Source of the DNA: Peronospora farinosa
Taxonomy: Eukaryota; Oomycota; Peronosporomycetes; Peronosporales; Peronosporaceae
Direction: 5' to 3'
Assembly: GCA_947646735.1 (NCBI GenBank)
Contig: CANTFK010000416.1
Span: 1 to 59,687 of the forward strand
Length of the DNA: 59,687 bases
Under the pieces are notes generated by a model. It saw nothing but the letters and a program-made list of their open reading frames with translations. It did not search any database and was not told where the DNA came from. Position 1 is the first letter of the stretch; every line of letters begins with the position of its first letter. Position numbers and translations under genes: made by a program. Below, one piece after another: positions 1 to 13,067 of the stretch.

Positions 1-2330
1 AGGTTATCTGTCAGGCTGGTTTTACGGGTGACCGACGCCCCCCCCGTGTATATAGCTGCGCAAAATATGCAATCTTTAGTCCATCGACTTAAACTTACTC
101 TTGACGGAAATCAACGAAACTTCGAAGAAAATCTCGTGTGGTGGGGCTGCTATTTGTGACTTCATGTGAAAATACGCCGACCACCGCTGGGGGCGCATTG
201 TGAGAAGTAGAAGTTCACTTGATTATTCTGAGAAAAAATAGTGCCATTCAAATACAAACGGGGCAGCCCTACGCGGTCTTCAGTTGCACGGAAGCGCGTA
301 GGCTTATGCCTGCAAAGCGCATTGAAAGTATGGCAGTCGGGTTCATGTTTGACAGAGCGAGGACAATGGCTGCTTGGTACATGTGCATGTTCAAACATCC
401 AGCTACTCAGATAGAGCAAGGTGTACTCCGTCTGTCATAGTCACTTGCTCAAGTCTCAGTACGTGCAAGCTTAATCCACCTTGACTAGTTTCATAGCCTC
501 GTCTCCTTTGTTAGGCAGATGCTTTTTCCTCCAGGCTCGTAGCCGGACGACACTAATAGTTGCGCTACTAGGTCTCCTTTGAGCGCTAACTCGATGCTGA
601 TTTTTGGTTCCTGCACTTCACAAAGCTGAGACTTACCATTTTGTAACTGTTGTCAACGATCATGCCACTTCGAAACTATGCACGAAAATGCGTGGATGGA
701 TAGTGTAGGACAAAAATGCTATGTTGAAAGGGTTTCAGGAAACGAATGTACCGAGTAACCGTCCTTCTTCTGACAAACTTTTAATCCTGGAGCCTTATTG
801 ATGAGATGGTCACTGATATCACGGTTTTGGTGCGTCATAATACACACTGCGATGATTCCATCGGAGTTTAGAAGGTATCCGACTGAGGCAGCTTCAAAGG
901 TGTCGTGAAAGGCACTTACTTCGAGAAACACTGCGCGATTAAGCTACCATTGCTGCCTTTGTGGCTTTAGACGAGAAGTGTCAGTAGCAAAAAAGACAGA
1001 CCAATGACTCCTTTAAATAGCCAAGGTCAAGTCTGTGTCAACATATTTTTTGTGGTCTAAAGGATGGCCAGCAGTTATGCGGGTGCCAGTTCACCCACGA
1101 CGCCACCGCTGTGTCTTCAAATGCACCAAATACAGGGCAAGACTGTATTTGGCCATATAGGCACCGTAAGTGGAGTTTATTACGTTTGCTAGCGTCAACT
1201 AGACCTGCAACAAAGGACCGAGTAGCCGATTTTTTTGGTGACGGCGGGTGTAGTGCCACGCGTTCGAGATGCCACTCTGACTTTCTACTTGTAGGTGATG
1301 ACGTCGCTTGCGATATGTGCAAACAATTTTACCTCATGCTCTTTATGGATCTATTTCCTTACACCAAGTAAATGTTCTTTCGATGCCATATAAACTAAAG
1401 ATCGAGGAGAGATTATTTGCTGACAAGCTTTAGTAGGATGTAGAGTGTAGTCGAGCTGAATGGGGTTATAGCTGTCATTAATCAAAATACATGTAGAAAT
1501 ACCCAGAGCTTCTTACTTCGTTGCAATGAAAAGAAATATTTCAAACATGATGATGTGACGTCCCAGCCGTAACCCGTACCGTACCTCAAGTAGATATCCG
1601 TTGTGCGCATAAATCTCCACGTCATCTACCTGGCGGTCGAGTCGTATGATACAACTTTCTTATAAGATGCCGGAGATATTCCGCGACTAGAAAACGTACC
1701 ACTTCGACCTACTTGAGTGACGCTATGAACAAAAGTACGGATACATGTACAGTGGTAGAATTGAAAACCGTACGCGGATCATTGTTGGGTTGGGTGGAAC
1801 CTGTTTTGTACAGTCTACCGTCGAGTCATGTAATCATCAGACTTTTAGACTCAACTCCACACTGAGAAGTAGCTGCGTTTTCCAGGTGCTCAATGACTAC
1901 GATGTAGCGTGCTTGCGTACACTTGAAAGGCTCAAGAGGAATAAATTCAGGTGACAAGTTGTGGTATTTCTTTATCATTCGCAATCAATAATCGACCGAC
2001 CTTAAATCATCCGTAGCCAACAGAAAGCCAAACAACAAACCCGCCGAAAGTGAAAGTTTTCTAGCACTTCAACACATCGCACAAAATTCCAATTCCTGCC
2101 TTCAATTGGCCGCTGTCCTGATCCGACACCCATTATGGTAAAACCCGAAAAACGTTTATCAACAACCGCTCTTGGGTGGCCAACCAGCTGTCAGTTGGTT
2201 TCTTTTCAGAGGGTTCAAGGAAAACTGCGCAGAGGAGCGCAGCAAGTAATTTAACACGCCATTTAATTTTAGAATGAGTTTATCGGTACCCAAAGCACTA
2301 ATAGAACTTGATTAGTAAATGAAGACGTCC
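1..2330. other. Intergenic region, no supported gene
   Basis: Only short overlapping frames of under 100 codons are present on both strands. None shows a recognisable domain, initiator element or splice structure. A minus-strand frame at 719-931 has protein-like composition but no start context or homology that I recognise. No repeat, tRNA or mobile-element terminus was seen. Confidence 0.5.
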
Positions 2331-2376
2331 GAAGTCGGGTGAAGAACGTCATTCAATCGAACGCTCACCCGACTTC
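2331..2376. repeat. Perfect 12-bp inverted repeat overlapping the promoter of the PX-like gene
   Basis: The arm GAAGTCGGGTGA (2331-2342) is matched by its exact reverse complement TCACCCGACTTC (2365-2376), with a 22-nt spacer. The right arm runs into the initiator-like element at 2373-2388, about 40-50 nt upstream of the ATG at 2419. It could be a dyad operator for a DNA-binding dimer or a hairpin at the transcript start. The role is inferred; the symmetry is seen directly. Confidence 0.7.
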
Positions 2377-2388
2377 ATTGTCTATTTT
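2373..2388 (+). promoter_or_regulatory. Oomycete initiator (Inr-FPR)-like element
   Basis: CTTCATTGTCTATTTT matches about 12 of 16 positions of the oomycete core promoter consensus GCTCATTYYNCAWTTT. It lies about 30 nt before the start codon at 2419, a normal spacing for oomycete genes. The assignment rests on motif match and position only. Confidence 0.5.
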
Positions 2389-2418
2389 GCTTCCTCAAAG
2401 TCGGATCTATTTCTAACA

Positions 2419-3120
2419 ATGGCCATGACGATCACATCAACATACACCACGCCTATGACCAATTTCTCAGGCCATTATCGCAAGCGCGCATCCTTTTCAG
2501 CAGACCTATCCCAGTCTACTGCTTGGCTGGAGCACCTTCACCTCAATATCACCAGTACCAACGCCAACGGAAAGTTATCGAAAGTGCAGTACCAAGTGCA
2601 AGCCACCTACACACTGCCATGCTGCCAGGACCCTGAGCTCGTCTGGACTGTCAGTAGACCGTTTGACGCCTACCGTCGCTTCCGCAAACAGCTGCTGCAG
2701 AACCTGCAGAGTGGTCATGCGTGCCCTGCTGAGTGCAAATGGCTCTACACGGTGATCAAGAACCACTTCCCCAAGCCCAATTTGCTGCCCATCTACTCGT
2801 CTCGTGTAGTGGAGGCGAGACGACAATCTCTTACTCGACTACTACGGACGCTTCAGGCGTCATTGGTCAACAGAGGCAACCAACGTTGCAACGTGCTGGT
2901 GCACAGCGTCTCTCGCGCTTTTGCTACATTTATAGTAGGCGACAATGCCCAGCTGCCCGAACTGATGATGGCACTGTCCGAATGCAGCTCAGACCAGAGC
3001 ACCCGCACCTCAGTCACGTCTTTCATGTCGGGATGTAGTGACGAGGAGGATTATTCCAAGGATGTCTCGCCCAGCCGACTCTTTCAGATGCAGAAGCAGC
3101 AGGAAATATTGCAAGTCTGA
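2419..3120 (+). CDS. Small PX-like (phosphoinositide-binding) domain protein
   Basis: A single-exon frame of 233 aa with a good start context (AACAATGGCC). Residues about 35-170 have the layout of a PX domain: a beta-strand stretch with W-T-V-S-R, then a Y-R-x-F-R-K helix, a loop with FPKPNLLP in the position of the PX proline-rich segment, then VVEARRQSLTRLLRTL, which resembles the conserved R-R-x-x-L-x-x-x-L helix, and a final helix ending AFATFIV. PX domains bind PI3P and related lipids on endosomal membranes, so a membrane-trafficking adaptor is the likely role. The serine-rich, acidic C-terminal tail (about 185-233) looks disordered. Cysteine pairs at CQDPE and ACPAEC are unusual for PX and may mark an oomycete-specific branch. 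The fold assignment is by pattern, not by search. Confidence 0.6.
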   Translation: MAMTITSTYTTPMTNFSGHYRKRASFSADLSQSTAWLEHLHLNITSTNANGKLSKVQYQVQATYTLPCCQDPELVWTVSRPFDAYRRFRKQLLQNLQSGHACPAECKWLYTVIKNHFPKPNLLPIYSSRVVEARRQSLTRLLRTLQASLVNRGNQRCNVLVHSVSRAFATFIVGDNAQLPELMMALSECSSDQSTRTSVTSFMSGCSDEEDYSKDVSPSRLFQMQKQQEILQV

Positions 3121-5971
3121 TACGCGTGTTTTTAGCAACTCGTCACTGCCATGCGAATTCAATGAAGATGCGTGGCCTATCTGTTGAGACCCAGTGAAAA
3201 GGGCAGTATGTTCATAAACCTTGTGCAGTGATTATAAAGTCGTAAGATAATGAGAGTATGGAGATTGAGTATGTACTAGTTCGTACGGAGGGTTATACCC
3301 CACCATGTCCATTTATGTCGTGCAAAGCAATAGTTTGTTGGCACTTTTGTAACAACACAAAGCGGCTCCGATACTCAGACTGCAAGCGTTTAATTTAGCT
3401 CAATATCATGGCTAGATGAACCACCTGAGATATCTGTCCGCGTTACTCGAGCTGCGCTCAAGCGATCTAGGCCACACATTAGTACTTGCTCCAAGTCGGA
3501 CAGCCTTGGTAAGTATCTGGAAATACTATTCAACTCTCGGCTCCCCTTCGAGAGGTCGGTCATAACGTTTCAGTCCACAAGCACGGGTTTCAAGGAGTAT
3601 TACACGTAGATGACGAGCGAGATATCTGCGTACCCAATGGCAAGCCTTGGTCACATTCACGGCTCCTTATCTCTACATTTATGATTGCTTTATTGGTTCG
3701 ACAAATATATCTTGAACAAGAATCATTTAGCACACAATTGAGATTTAACATTCACGTTTCGTGGACTAGTGATATGGTCAGCATTGATCAAGTAACATAC
3801 AGCACATTCTTCGCGCAATTTGGACTGTTCAAAGTTGGCTATGGCTCAATGTGGCTTCTTCACGCACCAGGCTACAGGATTTTTCGATTTCAAAATTATC
3901 AGTGGAGAGTTGAGGCAAAAAGTAGCGATGCTGTATCGTACTTCGAGAAAAGGCTAGGCTCATCCAGTCAAGCTCATCCTCTAAATGCATGCCGTTAGGG
4001 AACCTGCCAATTACGGTCCAACTTGTTGCAGATTTTGAGATAGCAAGATCCAAGTCTATCACGAAAATCATAGAACTTGTCGTTCTGACTGGACACGAAG
4101 AAATTGCATTCACTGACAAACTTCCTGTTTTCCCCTTTTTACATCTATCGTCCTACAAGTGTAGTAGGATATTTGTATATCCGAAATGGCGACCCCTTCA
4201 TGTAATGACTGTACTCTCACAAACTCAGCACAATTTCTGTGCTCCTCTGTTTCACGCGTTGCATGATCATCTCAAGTGAGCGAATTACTCGTCTAAAGCA
4301 GTACTTTGTCTTCGTAGTCTGATAGATGCTTAAATATCGTTGCTTAGACAGCGCACCTGGTGGTATCATATGATAGCAAGGAGCGGATCTGTGTTGGTTG
4401 CTTGTCGATCGCATTTTCCATCTACAGCTGCAGCATAGCATGTGTGTTGTCATTGCATTTCGGGAAGATGATCTTTTACGTATCCTATTGTTCAATCTGA
4501 CACGCGTTTGGGCTGGACACCTATAAGGTTATTGAAGGCGTTGACAACGTAATTCGTACGCTCAATTGACAAGTGGGGGGGGGGGGGGCTGAACATCAAC
4601 TGCAATAAGCCGGCGACCCATTTTTCTCGTCAAACGATGTTTCTCGGGTCGTAGTTGCCAAGAGCAGCAGAACTTGATAAGCACTGGCATTAGAGCTCCA
4701 AATCCAGCGGTGATAGAGGGCGTTGTGACGGAGGCAGAACGCGCGTCACCAGCGCCACCAGACAAAGAAGAAACTGAATTTTGTTCCTGCTCACACGATT
4801 TGACTTGGTTTTGCAAGCTTATCAGCGCGATTCGAGGAGCTCTATACGCAGTTGCTAGTTGCTCGGTGTTCTATGAACGTCCCAATACGACCCTTGTACG
4901 GCCTTATCTATATTAGTTCCTCTGATTACGTACTTGTTGCTCTCGTCAGTGTAACTCATTCCGGGTATAGCTTCCCAAATTTTCACGGCTTGGTCAAGCT
5001 TAAGCCAGTCGAATCCTCAGCCCAGGAGATGAAATGGGTGGGATTTATGTCTCGGGCATGCATCTCGCGCGGCCAACAGTCGTGCGGACAGCAGTTTAAG
5101 GGAAGATACTTCAGCTGGTGGTGTCCCGCGCCACGCGTCATCGCTTCGGCAATCGCACAAGACAGCTCGACGGACCGCGCAAGCGGTCATAAAGGAGGCT
5201 ACACCCCACAACATGCGCCGTCGCTCCGGTGACCGCGCACTTCTGACAAACGGGCCGCTCGAAGGACATAAACAGCGGTACACGTCTACTGCTATGCTGC
5301 ATCAGCATAGCCGAACAATCCCGAAAGCGTCACCGCAGGTGGCCAGCACCGTACAATCACCGGACTCGATCGAGCACCGGCGTTGCTAACCAAGCTTAGA
5401 AACACTGCAACCTAAACATTTGAATAGTCTCCCTCTAAGAGCAGTGATTTCTTCCTACCCTGGACCAAGAAGACGGTGTTCATACAACCGGCTGCGTGAT
5501 AAATTGATCGACCTGTGAAGAACAACTGATGTAGGACCATGACCTGTCCGAGTAGGTATAAAGCAGCAAGACCTGGCATATTTAGGCGAGGTTGAATTCA
5601 ACAAGTGCGTGCCGAAGCCTCAACAACGTGTTTGAAAGCTAGTAACTTTGAGTCTCAGTGGCTACGGCACGGAAGGACGTTATATTCGGATCAAAACCAA
5701 CGAAAGAGCAACAATTCTTGGCAGTCGTCATCAAGTTTACAAGATCATCTACTAATTTTCGGTGTGTCGATCCCTAGAGACGTCTAAAAATCCTAAAGCT
5801 ATAACATGCCCAAAGTGTCACTTTATTAGATCACATGCATACACGTTTTGTCTTTGGACCTTTCTAACGCACGCGTCATTAAGTAAAAGTAATCAAACGA
5901 CCTACAATAGCTACTTCATAAAGCGCCTTTACAAAATATCCACCCATCTGATTCGATTTTATATGAATAAT
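3121..5971. other. Intergenic region with a poly-G tract
   Basis: No frame here has recognisable domains, splice structure or promoter. Overlapping frames at 3681-4279 on both strands are under 110 codons. A run of 14 G lies at 4575-4588. The stretch at about 5000-5300 is GC-richer than its surroundings and may be an old gene relic, but no protein family is visible. Confidence 0.5.
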
Positions 5972-5987
5972 TCTCATTTATCCCCTT
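5972..5987 (+). promoter_or_regulatory. Initiator-like element upstream of the RGS-RapGAP gene
   Basis: TTCTCATTTATCCCCT contains the CTCATT core of the oomycete initiator and is followed by a pyrimidine-rich leader up to the ATG at 6085. The match beyond the core is partial. It would give a 5' leader of about 110 nt. Confidence 0.4.
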
Positions 5988-6084
5988 GTGCCTACGCCTC
6001 CCCTCTTGTTTCTTCGCGCAACATTCCTACACACATTCCTTCTCCCCATACTCAACTCAAGTGTAGTGCAATACCAGAACCACC

Positions 6085-9000
6085 ATGGACTCGTCCAAGC
6101 GCGTTATGGACGCTAAAGCGCCACGAAAAGAAGCGACATCCGCGGAACTCAAGCGTCTAGCAAAATTCTATGCACCGGATCGACCACCCCGTAAACGACT
6201 TCGTACTTTATTGGATTTTCTGAAACATCCACCGGGATCCGAAGGTTCTGGCTCAGGAGGTAATATTGCCGTCGCCATGCAGTCCTTATTATCAGGTACA
6301 TCCTCAAAAGAGAGTCATAGTGGGACCAATAATGCCGGCATGGAACACGCAGCGGCCGTGGCGGAATTTTGGGCCGAAATGACCAATAGCGCGCTTGTAT
6401 TTGGAGTCGTGAGTGATTGTATCACAGATTTAGAGACTTTATACGCACCCCATGAAACAGCATTTCGGAAACAACGTCGTAAACCTCTTGAAGCGGAAGA
6501 TTGGAGTGAGGTTTTTGAAGGATTAGAGGTTTTATTACGGAACAATGCCATGCGGTTGCGCGAAGGTTGGAATAACAATGGCCTCACCGTCCTATTTGCT
6601 AAGTTGCTCAAACGGGATAATCATGCGATGATTAAAAAATATGCATTTCGATGCCTTGCATTGTATACGGATGCTACTCGAAATTTACCACAATTGGCTG
6701 CTATGCCATCAACAAGTACGTTGAGTTTTCAAGCGTCAAGGGCAGGAAGTATTCGACTTTTAAGTGATGGCATTGAAATTGAGATTGATCAAGAGGATGA
6801 AGAAACGGCGGCATTGGCTCATGTGATGCCGAATAAAAAAAATACGCATTTGGAATTATTACGTGAAAGTGTCGACTTTTCACCGTATGGTGGAGGCAGT
6901 ATTATGCTGCCCGATAAGTTTTTAAATGAAGGTGTTCATGTTGAAGGGTGGATGCGACCGATGCCTACACAAGCAGAGGAACCAGTCGATATGCTCAAGT
7001 TTTTAATGGATTTGAGCTTGGAGAGAGACGATTTGCATGGAAAACTAGCACCTTTGGCTCCAGCAGGAAAAGTCTCGAGTGGCAATAGTGATCGATTTAT
7101 TTTCTGGGCAGAACTGATTATGAAGTTTTATATGCCATTGTTATACCCCAAAGTATGTTTAAAGGTGAAATTGAAAGAAGAAGGAGATACGTTGGGATTT
7201 TATCATCATTGTCCAGGCAGTTTTCAACGAGTTGTTGCACGATGGGTGTACAAACTACGGTCGAAGGAAGAGTATATGGAAGTATTGTGGTCACGACGTG
7301 AGTTTTCCGAGGTTGTCATGGAAACGATTCGTCAGCGTTTTGCGTACCGAGATACAGAGCTGGTGGGGGATGCCATTAAGTTCTACTCTGGTATTTGTAC
7401 TGGAACACAGCATGTTCCGTCGGGTATGAAGACACAAATGAATGAGGTCTCTCGCGCCATGATCTCACACGTCTCACAACTTTTCCATCCATCCGTGCAG
7501 CTAGAAGATTCCAAGATTTTGCTGCATTGTATCGAGCTATTGGAACTCGTATCCCAGCGGCGACTTGATGATTACACGTCCACCTACCTGCGCAAATTTG
7601 TGCTATCGACAGTTGATAACTGTATCATGCTACGCGATCCAGGAAACCGCCCGGTGCTCACTGCAATGCTGTCAATTGTGTTGCATGTTTGGATGCACTC
7701 TGCAGTAGTTACGAAGGCTATAGGTGCACAAGTCTGGATGGAACTAACTGTTGCCATTCGGCGGTGGATTGCCAATCCTGCAGACTCGAAAGCCGTGGGG
7801 GCCGAAATGATTAACTGTTGGAAGCGTGAGCTTAGGTTCACGAGTTGTTTGCTCATGTATGTCATGGACAAAGGGTACTCGTACCTGAAAGTCACACCGG
7901 AAGGAGCGTTGCTACTGCCTCAGTATGACGCAGGAGGAAAGAATGAAAAGATACCAGGGAGCGGAAAAACCTTGCGGGAGCTAAAGCAGGGATATCTGCA
8001 GTCGTCAGCCAACTTTTTGATGATGACAGTGGTAGATGTAGTCGATGCAACGCTGCTACTGGACCGTGTTTTACATCTTATCCCGCCTCCAACAGTGTCG
8101 GCCCTGACGCCATCGATGCATTTAAATTTAACGGAAGGTATGTTACAGCTTGTGGAACTCTGGATTGAATCAGCTATTGGGGCACGACGTAACCAGCCTT
8201 CGGAACTGCAGCAAATTAGTCCATCCACGGTTCTCGCATTGTTCGGTGAGTGGTTCTTGCCTGCATGCGAGTTGGATGCTGGAGATTTCCAGAATTCGCG
8301 CTGCATTGCCATTGTGGCACTGTGCAAGCTCTGCTCCGTGCGCTGTGTTAACATGATTACTCGCAGTCATCTCACAGTTGTTGCACGTGTCCTATTTAAG
8401 GGTATTACCTCTCCATCAGGAGTGGTTGTTTCTACTGTGATTCAAAAGTCATCAGTGTTGTTCTCTATGAATCTCGAAGGCCTCAACATCCTCGTGCCCG
8501 CTTATTTGTACGCTGTTGATCAAATTATAATTGGCAACATCTGGAATCGGGCTGCAAAGTCGAATGCAAAGTCATCGGAATGGAATAATGAGCTCAATGC
8601 AGCGCTTGATGTTGTTTTTGCCATTTTGGAATTGCCTAAGAGATTTCCAAATCAGGATTTTGTGCGATGGAAACAAAAAATTCAGGGTGTTTGCGGCAAT
8701 GATGATCTTGCTTTAATGCAAAATATTATCGAAGAAATTCCAGAGACGTTGGATGATTTCCACGTGATCATTGGGCGCATTCTTGTTCGAATCGCCCAGC
8801 TTCCGTTTACCGATATCGTTAACATTAAGAAACGTGCGCTATGGGGGCTCTATTGCCTTGTCGTGATGAATTTGAAGTCAGACAAGACTGGAGAACACAT
8901 AGTGGACCCGATTCATCTCTCGGAGTGGATTGTCCATCTCGTGGACGTATGCCAAAACGTGGATTTCTCTATATCTACAACGGCGCTTACTATTCTGCAG

Positions 9001-12000
9001 GACATGTCTGACTATCACGAGGAGATCAATGCGTTTGAGCCGTCCTTGGTGGCGCGAATTGTAATGACGCTGGCAGTGTTCGCGCAGCAACAGGTTGAAG
9101 AAGCCTCTATTGAAGTGCAGTCTGCAATGGAGCGCATGGGTGCAGCTGATACCTCAAGTGACAACGACAGCTCGACAACTACGTCTGCCTCATTTACTGG
9201 AACGAGTGGGGCAAATGTTTCAGCTAATGGAGCTGCGCGCCGGGGAAGCGACAATCTTAGGGCTAACCGAGGAGAAAGCTCAAGTTCTGGTAATTCTGGG
9301 GAAGCTACGGATGCTTTCAGCAAGCTGAAAAGCAAGCTGAAATCCGGGGTCCAAAGTGCCCCTTCATCTGCGCCTTCCCCTATAACGAATAGCCTTGCCA
9401 ATGCTCGATCAACTCTGCTGGCTACTCAACGAGAGCAGGACATTCCGGCTCTTCGTCTGATTGTACAGAAAACCAGTGCAATATTTGAGTGTCTTCGTTT
9501 CTGGATCATGCATCGAACCGAGGTACTTCAGGATACGGATGTGAAGAAATTGATTTTTAGTGCGATCGAAGCAGCCTTGGTGGGCACACTGCCCGATGGT
9601 GAATGGCAGCGTGAGGTAGAGCGCGCGCGTACACTTGCAAGGCGTATGTCGATGCCTTTGTTGTTTTTGGGTTTGCAAATGCGCGCGTCGCTTGACAATG
9701 AGCCGGGCCATGCATGGTTGAAATGCTTCGAAGAGACTGCAGTAGCTGCAGAGGGACTATTGATGCACTTGCTTCACCATATCAATGGGTTCCCGTCTCC
9801 AGCAGGCGTTGACCAGATGATGTCTGATTGCTCCGAGCTGTCCGAATTGAATGCTAAGCGTGATAGTGGCGATAATGAGCCGCCACCTGGTGCCTTGAGT
9901 TTTGTGTTCATGGACTCGATCGTGTTCAGTGTTGTTGGAAGTCTTGACTCTCCATGCGCGCGGTTTATTGTACGAGACATGACCGGCCTGTTCACGTGGG
10001 AGATCACACCAGCCGTCATGGTCCGCGATGCTCATTCCCTAACGGGCTGGGTTGGAGGAGATTCAGTTGCAAATAGCAATGCCAACGGCAATAGTGCACC
10101 TGGAGAAAGAGAGCTGACGCTGGAAACGGATATGCTGGATACGAAATCGTTGACGCTGCACAGACCTACTGGTGCTGTGCAGGTGGAATTTAAGCGCACC
10201 GACGACGATGGCGGGACATGCAAAACATGTGGTGGAGAAAAGCCTCGGATAAAAGTTGCTCCAGTTGACACGAAGAATGCGCGTAGTTCCGTCAAGCTTG
10301 AGGCCCGCCAGGTCTCTTGGGAGCATGAGCGAGATGTTCTTTCCAACAATGTATGCCCAGTCAAGAGTAGTTATGTATTTCATGAAGACGGAAACACTTC
10401 CACAGGTGCAGGTATCAAAGAAAACGGCGATCTAAAGAAGAAAGACAAATCGCGATCATCTGAGATCGAAAACATGCCGACAGGGGGAAATAAAGACGAT
10501 CGACAAGAGCGACTGGAGCGCATTGCAAAGCAGCACGAGGAACGCAATAACACGGGTGGTGCTGCACAGCCTGTACCAGAAGTACAAAAGGTAGTGTGTC
10601 ATTGCCCGCCACAAACTGAGTCGAAGTTCAAGCGTCGCACCACAACTACTATCTGTGGTCTCTTCGACATGTCGATTAATGAGTCGAATGTTGGCAGTTT
10701 GGACGACGAACGATGTCTGCTGGATCTTGTGCTGGATAGTATCCCAATGGTGTTTCGCGATTGTGGTGGTGATACGACTGACAAGACCCTACTTGGTGGA
10801 CGTTATTCGATGATGCGGTACAACCTGATGGACTTGTCACCTTCTTCGAGCCCTCTTCTTATGGACTCGGCTGAAGCTCCTGGATTTTCATTTTTGCAAC
10901 GGCTTATTCATGATGAAGAGTGCTATTCACAGCTAAAGAATTTCTTGACAATGAACGATAACGCTGAAGGAAAAGAGCTTGTGGACTTTTGTGATGCCGT
11001 TAAGAAGTACGAACGCGCATCGGTTCCATCCGACCGCCTGGGTCAGGCTTGTGCCATCTACTGGGAATTCTTGACCGTCGAAGGAGGCAAGAAAATTGTT
11101 TTTCCTACCGCTGTCGCGACAGACATTCAAGCCCAAATTCATCAGGCACAAGCGGCTCTCCGAGCAGTGGCAGCAGAACCTGCGGGAGAGTCGTCTGAAC
11201 CTACATTCTTCCTCCCTGGTTCGCTGTTTGAGCGCGCGATGACATTTGTTGAGTATGAAGGATTTAGCAAGTCGGGCTTGTTAGATAAGTACGTGGCAGC
11301 ACTGGATCAACCACCTGCAGCTTCAGCGACAGCAGGTAACGGTAAGAACCCCAGCACACCATCGATCCCACCCCAACTCGCTCTTTTCGACGCATTTTCG
11401 ATTACGGAAGTTAATGCCCGAGTATCCCATTTGGCTTTACAGAAGCGTAATGCGGATGAGCAATTGTTGCGGATGACAAAGCCTGGTGTGACAGCAGCCG
11501 AGCGCTTGATTGAATTCTCAAATGGTAGCCTGAAGGACCGTCGCGTGAGTGCCCTCGATATTTGTCGGTTGTTTCTGTCGCAAGCAGGACTGTTGCCATC
11601 TCCCGGTGGGGATTCGAAGAAAAAATCGACGCTTAGGCTGCTTGAGCATGGATCAAAGCTAGAGCGATCGTTGAAGCACTTGGACAAGAGTCCAACACGT
11701 GAAACCATGAAGATAGGTGTCATTTATGTGGGCAAAAATCAACACACTCAACAGGAAATTCTTCATAATGAGAAGGGTAGCCGTGGCTACGAGCTGTTCG
11801 TGTCGCAACTTGGCTGGAAGGTGGATATGCTGACTCACCGTGGTTTTGTGGGTGGCCTAGATACAAACCCGAAAAGCTTGTCGAACGGAAAAACAACACT
11901 GTATTATGCGAGCTCTCACAGTGAGGTGATGTATCACGTAGTGACAATGATGCCTACGAAGTCGTCAGATCCACAGCAAATTGACAAGAAACGGCATGTG

Positions 12001-12515
12001 GGTAATGACTATGTGCACATTGTCTGGAGCGACAATGCAAACCAGAGCTATGATCCATCAACCATTACAAGCCACTTCAACGACGTGCAAATTGTAATCT
12101 ATCCCCTTCGAAAGGCGCAGCGCGGCTTATTCCTGGTCAAGATACACACCAAGGATAAAGTGCCTCTTTTCGGACCTCTGCAATCTGGCATGGTGATTCA
12201 CCAAGTTGATCTTGCGCGGCTGGTTCGCCAGACGGCCATGAACGCTAACCGAGTGTGTCGTTCACAGGTACGACAAGGAATTCTGTCGCTTCTCTCTATC
12301 ATTGCTGTATGATGTAGTATCTCGTTTAACGCGCGTATGTTGGTTTGCAGACAATGTTGTATGTGCGACCATACCCAACGCGGAAAAAGCTGGTGGATGA
12401 AATTGTCGAACGGTATGCCGTCGAGTACAAGGAGAGCCAACTTCTAACAATGTTGTTTGGCAACTCCACATCGACTACGGCTTCAGTACCGATCCCATCA
12501 GGTGGTGGCGAATAG
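6085..12515 (+). CDS. Giant RGS plus Rap/Ran-GAP (tuberin/RalGAP-like) protein
   Basis: Exon 1 is 6085-12267 and exon 2 is 12351-12515; the 83-nt GT-AG intron is in phase 0, giving 2115 aa. The start has a strong context (ACCACCATGG). Residues 1-1000 look alpha-helical and repeat-like, followed by a Ser/Gly/Thr-rich linker (about 1010-1110). Residues about 1600-1770 resemble an RGS domain (LIHDEECYSQLKNFL, ELVDFCDAV, then FERAM and a final helix). Residues about 1875-2060 form a Rap/Ran-GAP domain: GVIYVGKNQ, FVGGLD, the hallmark KRHVGNDYVHIVW with the likely catalytic 'asparagine thumb' at Asn1974, and FGPLQSGM. Such domains stimulate GTP hydrolysis by Rap, Ral or Rheb; RGS domains act on G-alpha. 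The protein may link heterotrimeric G-protein and small-GTPase signalling, possibly TOR-related as for tuberin. Without splicing, the first exon would end 14 codons later at a TGA. Confidence 0.88.
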
Positions 12516-13067
12516 ATACAGGCGTGCCGACGAGCGCGTGAATGTTAATAATTGTGTATTCCTTACAGTTTTGTTGGATTCATCCCCGAGTGTTGTTCAC
12601 AAGCCGTGATTTGCGCGTGAACGTGAGTTGTGCATCACCAGATTCATCATTGCTTGAAGACGAGATTCAAACCAGTACTCACGCATGAAGGCAACAAACC
12701 CCGATCGACCTGCTTTCTCTGTACCATTGAAAGCTGATCGATCCAGTAAGAAGATCATGGAATATGTTGAAGTAGAAAACTTGTCAGCACTTTGAGCTTG
12801 ACTGTTTTGCAGCAAACGTTCAAGTCGTTTGTTAGTGCCAGTTTGTTCCCTCTAATACTTTATTTCGTCGTCGCCTCCCGTTCGTATCTCTATGGTTTAT
12901 ATATCGCCCTACGGTCTGTAATACTTAATTTCTGCATTTTTTTTCGTAGATAGTCAGTTAACAAAGCGACAGTTACAGCTTTACAGGACAGAGGACGGAT
13001 TTGTCCACGTCTTGCAGTACTTTAACTACGTAGCGACGCTGCGGCGGAGCTGGTCCGAGGAACAGTC
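12516..13067. other. Intergenic region with one unexplained minus-strand frame
   Basis: A minus-strand open stretch (12597 to about 12855) encodes about 84 residues of protein-like composition and opens just after a possible splice acceptor (ATTAG). It could be an exon of an unrecognised gene, but no partner exon was found. The rest (about 12860-13067) would hold the promoter and leader of the next plus-strand gene. Confidence 0.25.

Noticed and set aside
4575..4588. Poly-G run as a G-quadruplex regulator
   Set aside because: A simple 14-base homopolymer with no nearby supported gene. Sequencing-prone and not informative.
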